64,000 bases of DNA from Todiramphus chloris collaris (Eukaryota > Chordata > Aves > Coraciiformes > Alcedinidae). The stretch is from contig JANVCC010000022.1 of the NCBI GenBank assembly GCA_025345505.1, positions 26,888,375 through 26,952,374 on the forward strand, read 5' to 3'. This document shows, piece after piece, positions 14,760 to 25,780 of the stretch (positions are counted from its first letter, which is position 1; each line of letters starts with the position of its first letter). The position numbers were made by a program, and so were the translations under genes. The notes beneath the pieces are model-generated. The model was not told where the DNA came from and ran no database searches. It saw only the letters and a program-made list of their open reading frames with translations.

Positions 14760-15265
14760 TGCAGCTTTCTTCAGAATAAAAGCTGCAATGTCAAAGGATA
14801 GCTTAAGGCTTATAAAAGTGACCTGATGTTTCCCACTATTCCAGCCCATAAGAAAGACACATGATTACTGACCCTTTCCTTTCTAAAACAATTTATTTCT
14901 GCCATAAACTGATGCAGCAAAAGACTTTTTTCTTCTCACTGGTATCTAGCTAAATTACATGCGAGGCAAAATACTGAAGATAATCGATGCAGTTAGAACA
15001 AGCTGTCAGATGCTGGGCTGCAGCAATGCTCCAATGCACTAACCCCTTTCTCTTAAGCCAGCATATCACGTTCGCTTGTAATTAGATGGCAACTCGCATG
15101 TTTAATGAGGTCACACTTGGCCAGTTTGTGAATGAGAAACATCTCCCAGCTTGCTGGCAGCGATTGCTGAAAGTAGGCAAAGATGTTTCAGTCAAGACTT
15201 GATCTGCTAATGGTGGTTTGTGGAAGTAATAATGGATTTGCAGTCTGCTAAACTGTCAGAAAGCT
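14760..15265. promoter_or_regulatory. Candidate conserved non-coding element
   Basis: A repeat-free, AT-leaning stretch with clustered good motif matches: an ATCGAT core (ONECUT type) at 14983-14988, GTAATTAGATGG (homeodomain) at about 15078, and AGGTCA (nuclear-receptor half-site) at 15108-15113, followed by TTGGCCAG (NFI half-site type). The clustering suggests an enhancer. Conservation and activity are unknown. Confidence 0.25.
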
Positions 15266-18200
15266 CACCCTTCCAGAAAAGTATGGTCTAACTCCCTATC
15301 GTGGCTTACCCACGACCCAGATGAAGACCAAGGTCTCTATGATGAAGCATGAGGATGTGCACCAGGCCAAGGAGGGAGTGAGGCATGACTGCCATGAGAT
15401 CAGCTCAGCAGGGATGAAAGGCAGACAAGAATAATCTGCACAGTGACCCCCAGCAAGGATTTCTCCTTCTCTCCTGAGTCCATACGAGGACCATTATCCT
15501 CCCAAACCCAGAGCACAGTCAGCACCTCTAAGGCAGCACATTGTTGCATAACACACATCAAAGGGCCACGCAACAGAACTCCCTCCTGCAGGCAGGCGGC
15601 AGGCACCAACACAGCCTTCTCCACAAGGCTAGTGCCATCAGGTACGGTCACTCTTCCACTGAGGACAAACCTGCCTCTTCTGGCAGATGCAAAGAGTCAG
15701 CAAAGGCAAGTTGAAAAGCCAAGCCAGATGTGTTCAGTATGTGCTGCTGCTGAAGGACAGCCTCGGAAGCAATCGCACACGCACTGATGGAGGCAGCACC
15801 TCCCCAGGGAAAAGCCAAGGGTGAGGATGGGTGGAGGCGACAGTGGAAGCAATGTCTTTGCGTCTCTCTGATATGGAACGGGTCTTCTAAGCAGACACTG
15901 GACCAAAGTTACATATCTCATCTTTCTTCCAAGGAAATAAACCAGGAATTCTTACACCTGGAAATTCAGTACAGAATCAAGCTCAGACCTCCTCCTCTAA
16001 TACCTTAAAAGCATCTTTACATATTATCATGGCCTTCCTCTTACTCTGTCTGCCTAGAGAAAAAGATCCCCCCCCTGGGGAAGGCAGATGTGACCATGCT
16101 CAGAAATCTGGAATTGCAGAAACACAAAAACTCCATTGGGGAAACTGCTGTTCCTCTTAGCTCCTTAGTGCTGAACATAAGGCCAGGAAAAGCAGGTAAA
16201 GGAGTACGGCTGGCCACTGGGATGAAACTCTCCCTTCACAAGCCTGTTTGTATTTGTGGGTAACAGCAACAGCAACAGCTAACAGGGCAGATAAATTAGC
16301 CCCAGATAATACTGCAGCCAGGTCTAGTACAGAGCCACACACAAACACACCTCTCGCATTCCAGTTTTCACTGTTTTGCTTCCCAAATTGTTTATCTCAT
16401 CTCAATTCCTGGATGTGGATAAAACAAACGACATGGACTTTCTCACAGATGGGGCTTCTTGCTGTTCCCTTGACAAACACTGTGCTCAGCGAGTATAAGC
16501 CTGAAACCCAGAGGAAAGGAAACAACTGCAAAGGGCAAGAAGGAAACAGATCATATGCCAAGGAACAGCATGAAAACACATCTCTTCTTTGGGTCAGAGC
16601 CCTGAAACCTTCCCAGGCTTTCCCCTCCCTCCAAACCACCATTTTCACACCACCATCACCCCCACCATGGCAAACTCCAGTAGGAGTGGGGCAGGGGGTA
16701 GCATTACCTTGAAGAAGCTGCTCCACAAGCTGCTATTTATTGTCTTACAGAGGCCTGACCAGTTTAGCTCTTGCCAGACCAGCTGCCACAAAAGAGCCTG
16801 GAGACCTGGTCCACCTATTGGCAAATCCTAAGAGGCAGTGAGGACAAATGAGCTGTGTCATTTCTTTTCATTCACGTATCATCCTTAAGAGCTGTTATTA
16901 ATTGCATTTCACTTTTAATAATTTCTTCCAAGGCAAGAAGCTCAACAGACGTTCAGTTTATCCTGGGCAGAGCCACTGTAGTGGCTGTGGACATATTAAC
17001 ACGCTCCTGTGCATTTGGGTTTTGCTGTTGGCTTCTCTGGTGCCTAGTAATGTCCAAGTTTGCACAAGCCTGGTTGCAGCACTCGTAACTAACCTCCCTG
17101 CTCATGTGCTTCATCCTCAAAAGGCATCTAGCGCAGGAAGAGGGGGACACTCATAGCCTGCCTCTCCCCTCCCTACCCTTCACTCACTTTTGAGCCATAT
17201 GGTGCCTTCAGGACACCCTCTGCTGCAGTAGGTCTGTCCAACTTGACTGAAAGGGGCAGAAATCGTGGGGGCAGAAGGACAGATGCACATATGAAGATCA
17301 TGATGGATGCTCCATTTCCTTACTAAAGCAGGAGAAAAGCAGAACTCAGTGGACGTGAAAAATGCACTCATAGCATTGCTGGCGTGGTTTTCAAGTTGCT
17401 GCTAAAATTCCACTTATATTATGCTACCTCCAACCTCAGAGTCTTCTGTGTTTTGGAGCAATACATTAAACTGTCTTTTAGCAGCTGTCTGCCAAGGGGA
17501 AATGGAGGTTTTGACATTTGACCCGTAAGGAAGGATGTGTGGTATTTGGGGCTGCTCAAATAAGGATTTTAGTTGGATGCTAAAACAAGCTGCGTTTTTA
17601 ACAGTTAACTATTTTGACGCTGTTTTTGTATCATGGGAGTTGAAAATGGAGTCCCTAACCAGGTGAATGAGGCAATCCCAGCCCTGCAAGTTCAAGTTTG
17701 CCTGAGGCCACATTATTTGCACAGTTCCCCTTCCATTTGGAAAGGTTACTTTGCACTGGCATAGGCTAAAAAAAACACATTTGCTTTAATAAAGTGAAAT
17801 TCCAAAGCAAGGCTTAATAGCCAGCAGTGGTTCTGAGGCAGATCCCACCGAATTAGTACAAATATCACAACAACAAAATAAAACAATACTACAAACCCAA
17901 CTGAATTTCACTGTTCGGGGGGGGTGTATAAAAATCCCTTGACTGGTCAGTTTTGAATAGTGGCTCAAGAACCATTTTTTCTAGGTTTTATTCCTAGGGC
18001 CTTGCCTCCATTAGGAGAAAATAGATGTTCTTCATCTGTTCTCATAATTTGGGCAAGGCAATTTAGGACATTTGCTGACATCTCTAAGACCTGCCCAGGT
18101 CCACCTTCTAGCACAAGTACCCGGAGCAGCACTGGCACTGTGTTGTACTTGAGCCATTCAGGTCATTGATCTGATAGAAAAGCATTGACTTGTTTCCTGG

Positions 18201-21123
18201 GGCTGCCTTTCTGCAAGATTAGCTCCTGAAGCAGCCCACTCTGACACAAGGTGATAGCTAGACCCCAGCAGAAGGAAGGGAAAAGGACATCGCAGCTGAG
18301 AGCAGAACAAGATCACACGAGGCCCTGATTCCCATTCACAATGATGAAAGCAGAAAGCAGTGTCCCCACACTCCAGATGACACTGGAGAGGCTGAGAGAC
18401 CCAAATGGTACCTGAAATGTCTCTCCATGCACATTGTGTCTCCAGGATCTATCTGTCCCTGAGCCACCGCAGACCTTCTTGGAGAGGGCTATCAGGGACT
18501 GGGACATTATCTGTCAGGACACAGACTGCTAACACGAGGCACAGACAGCCCTCACTGCTCCCTGTGTCCTGGTGGACCTCGAGCACACCATTTAGTCCAT
18601 CTGCAAAACAACGTGCTGACCTCACTGAGGTGCCAAAAGAATAAACACACTTGAGACTGGCATGAACTCTGCGAGCTTTGCGTTCACAATAACAACCCTC
18701 TGTCCCCGGTTCAGGCGGTTCCAGTCAGCAGTATGTAAAATTTGTTACGTGATGACCTGAAATAAACTGTAAAAGAGTGTGATCCAGTGGCATTGAAACT
18801 ATTTCAGGGGCCCTGATCCCTGGAGGTGCTGAGCCTCTGTCTCGCTCTCACCATTGGTGGGAGTTCATGCACTCGCCTCCCTGGGGTGGGTAGAAGTCCT
18901 CAGTCTGATTTCCACAGACTGCTATTTTGTTCCAACATTCCCAACATCTTGAAAATACCCAAAGCCTCTTGTGCAATGAGCAACATCCCCTGCTTCCCAG
19001 CTACATGGTGGTTTATGTTACTTTCCGCCTACAACCATTTCAGGATTGGCTTTACAGACCTAAGCGGAAGACTAAACAATGCTGGAGCCACAGCAGGAGA
19101 ATTTGCAGAGTTTTATTCCTTGTTTCATTTGGGCAATCCTTCTGCCTCTCATCAGGGACAAAAAAACTTGCCAGCCTCTTAATTCAGGAATAGCACGAGC
19201 TCTGCATTCCAGTCCTGAATGAGCCAAAGGAGCCTTTTCAAGCTGGAAAGGAGAAAAAGGGCAAATACCTTTAAGTACATTTAAAAAAAAAAAAAAAAAA
19301 GCCTCAACACCTGCCTTTTGCAGGCAAAAACCTGCTCTCGGGGCACTCTTGAAGCTAGCTTGACATCAGCATTTGAAAGGGAATTTCAATCCCTGCTCTT
19401 TCGGGTGCCAGACTGCTTTCAGAACTGTCACTGCTTTAAAGGAAAAGCAAACTCTCACGGGCACGCTGCAGATGGAAGCGGCTATGTGAGGCTGAACAGA
19501 AAGAGTATCAAGTGAAGCTGGCAGATTTAGGTTTTGTTTTTATTGTGGGTTTAGTTGTTTTGGTTTGTTTTCCTAATGGCTACAACAACCTGTTAAAAGT
19601 TTTGTAATCTGAAGAGAGCAAACCCTTTTCTCGATGTGCAAGCTCCTCTGCCAAGACATGCTCAACTGTGAATATTCCAGCTGCATGTTTCACATCACGC
19701 TGGTGAAGGATGTGCCAGTATTTTCATTGTTCACCCCCTATGGACATTACAGAGCAGCACATACATTAAAGTGTTCTTAAACTGCGCCATTTATGTGTGT
19801 GTGCATTACACAGAGAGATAAGATCAAATAAATCACATCCACTGTAAACGAATAAAGATGATTAAATCAAGAAAAATACCCAGTGAAGTAACATTATTCT
19901 GATATAAAATCCATAAAAGCAAAAAAAAAAAAAAGCAGCATTAACTCAGAAAATCACCTCTCAACCCATCACTGCAATGCTTTCCACCTCCCCCCCTCAA
20001 CTGCTTGTAGAAGCATAAGCCTGAAAGTCAGCACCAAATTCCTCAAATCTAAATGCCCTTGGCTTCTCCTGGAGAGTGTAAAATTCACTCCCTTGACGTA
20101 TTCTGTAGTCAAGCAAGATTTCATATCAACATGTTCTCCAGACTCCTGGCTCTCCACAGCCCTTTGCAGCTGGGCAAAGAAGGGGGGACAGGAGTGGGCA
20201 CAAGGAGCAGGGACTGCAGCAGTGGCAGCCTGGGTGCATGGAAGCAGCAGCTTGCGACATGCAAAGTTTTCCCTCCCGTTGTCTTTTTTCCCCTCCCCTC
20301 CCTCCATCTCCCTCTCTCGAGACGAGCCGAGCTGCGTGCACAGGTACCCGGCTGCGCTCCCATCCTCCCAGGGAGAGAAGCCAAAAGGTTCAGAGCGCTG
20401 TTAAATAAGCCTCAACGAGAGGGAAGGAAGGGAATCTAAACTCGTGCTGCTGAACTAGCTATGCAAATAGGGTCAGAGCCCCTGGCACAGCCAGGGGAGC
20501 AAAACCAGCAAGAAGGCAGAAGTCATTGGTGGGGGATTTCGAAGGAGAAAGTGCTGGATTCTACTTCCAGACCTGATTTGGCAATATTCAACATCCCACG
20601 GAAAGGGAAAGAGCTTGCGGTCGATCGCAAGGGAGCGGAGGCATTAATAAAACCAAGCTCTGCCGTATTGGCATCCCCAGGAGTGCTCCCTCCCACAGCA
20701 ATCGCAGCAACAGGTCAGAAGCTTGTTGGCATCCCCGGGGCTGTGTCCTCGGAAGATGCTTCTCTTCCCCCAGCACCCAATGCCTGGACCAAGGGGCTAG
20801 AGAGGATCAGGATCCCCGTGGGAGCCGGCAGCGGCCACCACAGCTCCAAGGTGGGCTCTGCTGGGAAGGCAGCCATGGAGAAGGGGCTCGTCACACAGCA
20901 GGTCCCTCGCAGTCCCTCAGCTACCCCTTTCCCACCAGGCAGCACACGGTTCTCCCACATCACTCCTCCCGTATCTTTGGGGTATCTGTCACCCTGCAGG
21001 GTGATTTTGCTCCTCCACCCAAATCTGAACCTCCCCCTCCCCTCAGCTGCATCTCCCCACACTTCACCCTTATCTGTCCACTATGGGTTTTGTCTAGAAG
21101 ACCCCGATCTCCACCCTGCCCCC

Positions 21124-21523
21124 NNNNNNNNNNNNNNNNNNNNNNNNNNNNNNNNNNNNNNNNNNNNNNNNNNNNNNNNNNNNNNNNNNNNNNNNNNNNN
21201 NNNNNNNNNNNNNNNNNNNNNNNNNNNNNNNNNNNNNNNNNNNNNNNNNNNNNNNNNNNNNNNNNNNNNNNNNNNNNNNNNNNNNNNNNNNNNNNNNNNN
21301 NNNNNNNNNNNNNNNNNNNNNNNNNNNNNNNNNNNNNNNNNNNNNNNNNNNNNNNNNNNNNNNNNNNNNNNNNNNNNNNNNNNNNNNNNNNNNNNNNNNN
21401 NNNNNNNNNNNNNNNNNNNNNNNNNNNNNNNNNNNNNNNNNNNNNNNNNNNNNNNNNNNNNNNNNNNNNNNNNNNNNNNNNNNNNNNNNNNNNNNNNNNN
21501 NNNNNNNNNNNNNNNNNNNNNNN
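21124..21523. other. Assembly gap (400 N)
   Basis: Four hundred undetermined bases in the middle of a GC-rich island. The open frames spanning it on both strands are artefacts of reading through N. Confidence 0.99.
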
Positions 21524-21607
21524 CACGGCACGGCACGGCACGGCACGGCACGGCACGGCGCGGCGCGGCGCGGAGCGGAGCGGCGCGGAGCGGAGCGGGG
21601 CCGGGCG
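21524..21607. repeat. Pentanucleotide array (CACGG to CGCGG/AGCGG) abutting the gap
   Basis: Seven CACGG units pass into CGCGG and AGCGG variants, then a GGCCGGGCGCG tail. The array starts exactly where the 400-base gap ends, so its true length is hidden. Its extreme GC content and CpG density make it hard to sequence. Confidence 0.9.
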
Positions 21608-21750
21608 CGCCGAGGCGCCGCCGGGTCCTAGAGCCGCCCCCACGCCCGCCCCCCCCTCTTCCGCCCTCCTCCGGAGGGGAGAGAGGGGTTATCCCAAAGG
21701 GGAACGGAGATCTAACTCGGAGGGATCGGGGGCTGCCGCACGGCAGGTTA

Positions 21751-21862
21751 GGGATGCCCCCAAAGAGGAACTGGGGGGTCTGACCAACACGGGGCGAGGG
21801 CCTGCTGCAAGGAGAGTCAGGGTCTGCCCACGGGGGACGGGAATCTGCCCCACAGAGACACG
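21751..21862 (+). repeat. Degenerate ~22-bp tandem repeat
   Basis: About five imperfect units, each resembling GG-TCTGCCCCA-AGAGGAC-G, can be read in succession right of the gap. Similar words (for example GATACCCCAAAGATACGGG on the minus strand near 20975) occur left of the gap in the opposite orientation. Unit boundaries are approximate. Confidence 0.4.
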
Positions 21863-24810
21863 CAGTACACGGAGGGAGGGATGGAGAACATATCCTGCAA
21901 GAGGGTTGGGGTTCTGCCCCAATAGCGTCTGCTCCGAAGGGACACCCAGTGCTAGAGGGGGAAACTTGGTGATCTCCACATCCCCAGAGGGAGCCAAGAG
22001 TTCCACCATCCAGCCCCCCACCAGACACTGAGCTTGGGAGCCTCCCTGCCTCCATGGGAGCAGGACTGTCAGGTTAGGGCTGCCCACTTCTCCAGCCTGC
22101 CTCCCCACAGGGCATTTACAGCCCCAGACCAAAGCCATCTGCAGCAGGCTCAGCACCTTCCCCACGGCACTGTACCGCAAAGCCAGGGTACAGCCTGGGG
22201 TGCAGAAGCAGAGCTCTCTGGGCTTTGGGCATTTGGTGTGAAATACCCATTTCAAACCCTATGACACTGCTTGCCCTGCTGCCTGACTGTGACAGGCTAC
22301 GCAGAGGATTTTAAGTACAAGGGGTGTTACATAGAGGTGGCTTTTTTCACTAATAAAAAATAACAACAACAGAGCCAAGAGAAAGCAATCCAGCTAACAA
22401 ATCTGAAAAACTGTTAGTATCATTGTGGGGTTGTATGGTAGAACTCAGACACTGAGGCAGTCTGAGTTTCCTCAGCCACAGGAATGTCAGATTTGGGGGA
22501 CTTAATATTTGTTGCTGTCGTTTTTTGTTGTTTAGTTTTTGTTTGTTTCAAAAATTAAAAATGGTGCTGTTGATGACTTGTGCAGCACAACTTTCGGCTC
22601 AGGATTACTCATGGGCCTGGAGTTGTACAACAACTTTGTTTGTGGGACCAATGAGCACGAGGTGGGATGAGGGTCTGCAACGTTCAGCACACTCTGTGAA
22701 ATCCCTGTAATACATCTTGGGACCAAGCACACGATCCTATCCCAGTCCCTGGGTCTTCCCAAGCAATAACTCAGGTTTCATAAGAGGTTTTATCAAGCGT
22801 GGACCCCTTCTCTGGCTGCCTTCATGCTGCAGATACCTCATCATGGAAGAGCTGCCCATTTGCTTTCCTTGCTTTAAAACCTATGCTTGGTTGTTTGCAC
22901 CTCCCTCAAGTTGGATGGTGATTTTAACTATACCTGTTTCTTCTGGAGGAGGAATTCAGTTAATTTTGTGGTCCCTGTGGCAGCAGCACTCATTGTTCTG
23001 AATGTAGGGGACTGCAAATCTCCAAGCCAACAAAAATGTTGCCCTGAAATTAGAAGCAAATAATGAAGATATTTTTATTCCACTTCACGTTCCAAAATCC
23101 CTTTTTGTATTACAGAACCCAGATTTTAGCCTGAGTGACTCAAGGAAGTCTACAAGAAGACAAAAAACCCCAAACCAACTCTATAGAGAAAAGCAGCACA
23201 CAGCCTCTGCATTTGTTACTCCCACAAACTGCAAAGTGGGAAAACAGGATGCACAGCCCTGCACACAAGCAGCCACTCGAAAGGCTCCCTTTAAAACAGA
23301 TTTGCCAGCAGATGTTCAATAGAAAACGAAGTGAATTATTTTCACTGCACGCTCACAACTTCTCAGGGATGGGGGGAAGGAGGCTCTCAGTACCTTTTTT
23401 ATGATCTGCCATTGACTTCACTAATGACTCACATTTGGTTCCAATGAGATATTTTCATATGACTAATGAATCTATATTTGGAGGCATAAGAGGGTTTGGC
23501 TAATTATCTGTTGCAGTCAGTTAAATATTCCAAGTATTCAAAGCAGGTTTTCTTCCAGTGGCAAATGTTATGCCCCCACAGTCTGTCTTCTCCTGGTGCT
23601 TTAAAAGCAGCGCTTTGACTTGTACCAAGCTGACATCTGGGTTTCTGCGTGTGTAAGCAGAAGAGATGGCCTGAACTTCATTATACAGTGAACCAATCCT
23701 GCATTTTTTAGGTGGCCAATAGGTCATTCCCCAAGGGATGATTTAAACCCTATTTTTCAACACGCACTTGATGCTTGCAGCAGCCTGTTGTGCTGGGGGC
23801 ATTTACTGGGATGCCATTAATAACTCCTGGCAGGGGCAAATTCCTTATAAGCACCGTTGTGTAGGCTGATTTGTGCACAAATCATTTTTCCATGGGGAGG
23901 GCTCAAAATCTGTTGAGAGAAGTGAAGGGGGGGGGGGGGAAGGGGCTCCCTTGGCTCAGCTGCCTGAATTGCAGGAGGACATAAAACGTAATGATCCTGG
24001 AGGGAAAGAAACCGTACGCAGCTCAGATGTGGGAATGAGCCGGGATTTCCGGTTCATATGCCTCTTTAGTAGGTGCTCGGGCTGTTCTCCTTCTTTTATC
24101 GCCATCATTTTCTTTGTCCACCACTGAAGCAATAACGCTGGTGCAGATACAATGGGTCAGATGCTCCCCTTGCCCCTGCTGCTGCAGCTCTCAGCCGGGA
24201 GACCTCTCTGTGCCACTCTCTAACTCGAGCAGAACAATAAAGAAGATTTTACAGCTGTTGTGGGGACGGGGTAGGGGGGGGAGGCGGGGAGGCAGAGGGA
24301 AAACAGCTTGAGTGCCCGCGGCCAGCTATAATTTCTCCAGTGGGTCTTTGCTGACAGTTTTAGGATTAACAAGTGAGCTCTGTTCCCAGGCATTTACCCC
24401 TCTGGATAAGCTGGCCTGTTTGTTCTCAAGGGTTTATTTTACCCTACAAAATATGGCATTGCCAAACAGATGTAGTCTTGTTCCTAGAAAGGCAAGTTAT
24501 AGCTGAAGCTGCATCTCACAGAAGCTTTAGCCCTCAGAATTGTTTGGAAATGCTGCAGTCCTCCGACCCTTTTCAGGGCAGTTTTTTCCCACAGACGTGC
24601 TGGTCGATTCTTTTATGGCTCTGTCCTTTGTCAAGGATGAATTAGGAAAAATAAACTTGCAAACAAAAAGCTGAGGCCCAGCACAGAGATCCTCTTGCTC
24701 CCAATGATTAACAAGTATTTTACAGCTCCGGGTGTGTGGGGGGAGAAAACAATGTGTCCTCCTGCGGTTTTCTGTCCCTCATTTTAGCTCGGTGGGTAGT
24801 GGGGGCGGGG

Positions 24811-24850
24811 GAGAAAGAAAGAAAGAAAAAGAAAAATAAGGAAAGAAGAA
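24811..24850. repeat. GAAA microsatellite
   Basis: A short purine-rich run of GAAA units with interruptions. Confidence 0.75.
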
Positions 24851-25728
24851 TACAAGAGTCTTATTGTCTTATTATTTTTAAAGGCCTCCTTTTCAATAGA
24901 CTGACATGAAGTGCTTTACGGTGAGTGCTGGAGAAAGCCTCCATCAGAGGCTGGCATGGTGAGGGGCAGGTGATGAGGAAAGGAAGTCTGCAAGGAGGAA
25001 GGCTAGGAGGATACATGCTGGGCCTGATGTGAGTATTTGTTGGCCAGCATCTTGCTTTCTCCTTGGAGATTTGGTGAACTTCAGCCATAAGTAAAGGTTT
25101 GCCAAGGGGCTGAGATCTGGGAGTAGCCACAGACTCACAGTGAAGCGTCAGGGCGCAACAGCAAGGGGTCTGCCCTCCCTCACCCCCATATCTCCCCAGG
25201 GGTGGCAGGGAGACATGCCCAAGGTCAAATTTAGTTGGTAGTGAAGGCAGAAGGAACTTTGCCCCAATCCCTGTTCTCTGCAGAGGGGAACCCGTCTGCC
25301 CCTCAAAAGTTACAAAATGGCCTTAGAATCAAATTATGGAGATGCCAAATCTCTTCACGTGACATATGTGTGTTCACAGTCTCCAGTGATGCCTTGCCCT
25401 TGCTGGCCAGTAAGTATGTTTTTTCTCTCAGCAGCAGGTTAAGCATGCTGATGGAGCTTTGGGGGCTTGATCCCAGCCTCACACATCCTTGGAGGGCAAT
25501 TCCACCTCACCCACAAGCCCAGCTCCCCTTCCCTAGATTGGCATTAGGGAAATTGCTCCCTGTCCCCCTACACATGCTCCCTAGGACCATAGGTCCTTGA
25601 CTTCAGCCCCACACTGCCTTACCCCTTGGCCACAGGAACAGGGAAGGGGAACCTTAACTTGCCTCCAGGCATCTCAGTTCAGCAACATTGCTCACTGAAT
25701 CAGGGTGGTGGGAGTGAGCTGAGCAGGA

Positions 25729-25780
25729 CACTGCAGGGAAGAGGGAGGCACTGCAGGGAAGAGGGAGGCACTGCAGGACC
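25729..25780. repeat. 20-bp tandem repeat, about 2.5 copies
   Basis: CACTGCAGGGAAGAGGGAGG is repeated perfectly twice, followed by CACTGCAGGA. It is a short, recent tandem duplication. Confidence 0.85.

Larger units (their letters stand above)
1..20599. other. Long non-coding stretch without recognisable gene
   Basis: I find no exon of a known protein, no RNA gene and no clearly identifiable transposon here. Long A-runs occur at about 870, 1207, 6901 (T-run), 19281 and 19920. The longest open frame (6736-6257, minus, 159 codons) has no recognisable family and low-complexity ends. If the island at 21 kb is the IGFBP2 promoter, this stretch would be its large first intron, with later exons left of the window. 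That cannot be shown from this sequence. Confidence 0.5.
20600..22060. promoter_or_regulatory. Gap-interrupted CpG island, candidate promoter
   Basis: CpG density is high right of the gap (21524-21870), with GC-box-like G/C runs at about 21635-21660 (GGGCGGGCG on the minus strand). GC is moderate to the left. The island is isolated by more than 30 kb from the RPL37A island. By human gene order, IGFBP2 should be the next minus-strand gene, and its GC-rich first exon could lie in the gap. No IGFBP cysteine pattern is visible in the flanks, so this is inference. A perfect octamer ATGCAAAT occurs at 20461-20468, just left of the island. Confidence 0.5.

Noticed and set aside
1..20599. IGFBP2 exons 2-4 expected from synteny
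   Set aside because: No thyroglobulin type-1 pattern (CWCV) or other IGFBP C-terminal cysteine motif appears in any minus-strand frame in this window.
20461..21783. 440-codon plus-strand open frame (and minus-strand counterparts) across the gap
   Set aside because: The frame is open only because the 400 N bases are read as unknown residues. The flanking translation is low-complexity Pro/Arg/Ala from GC-rich repeats.
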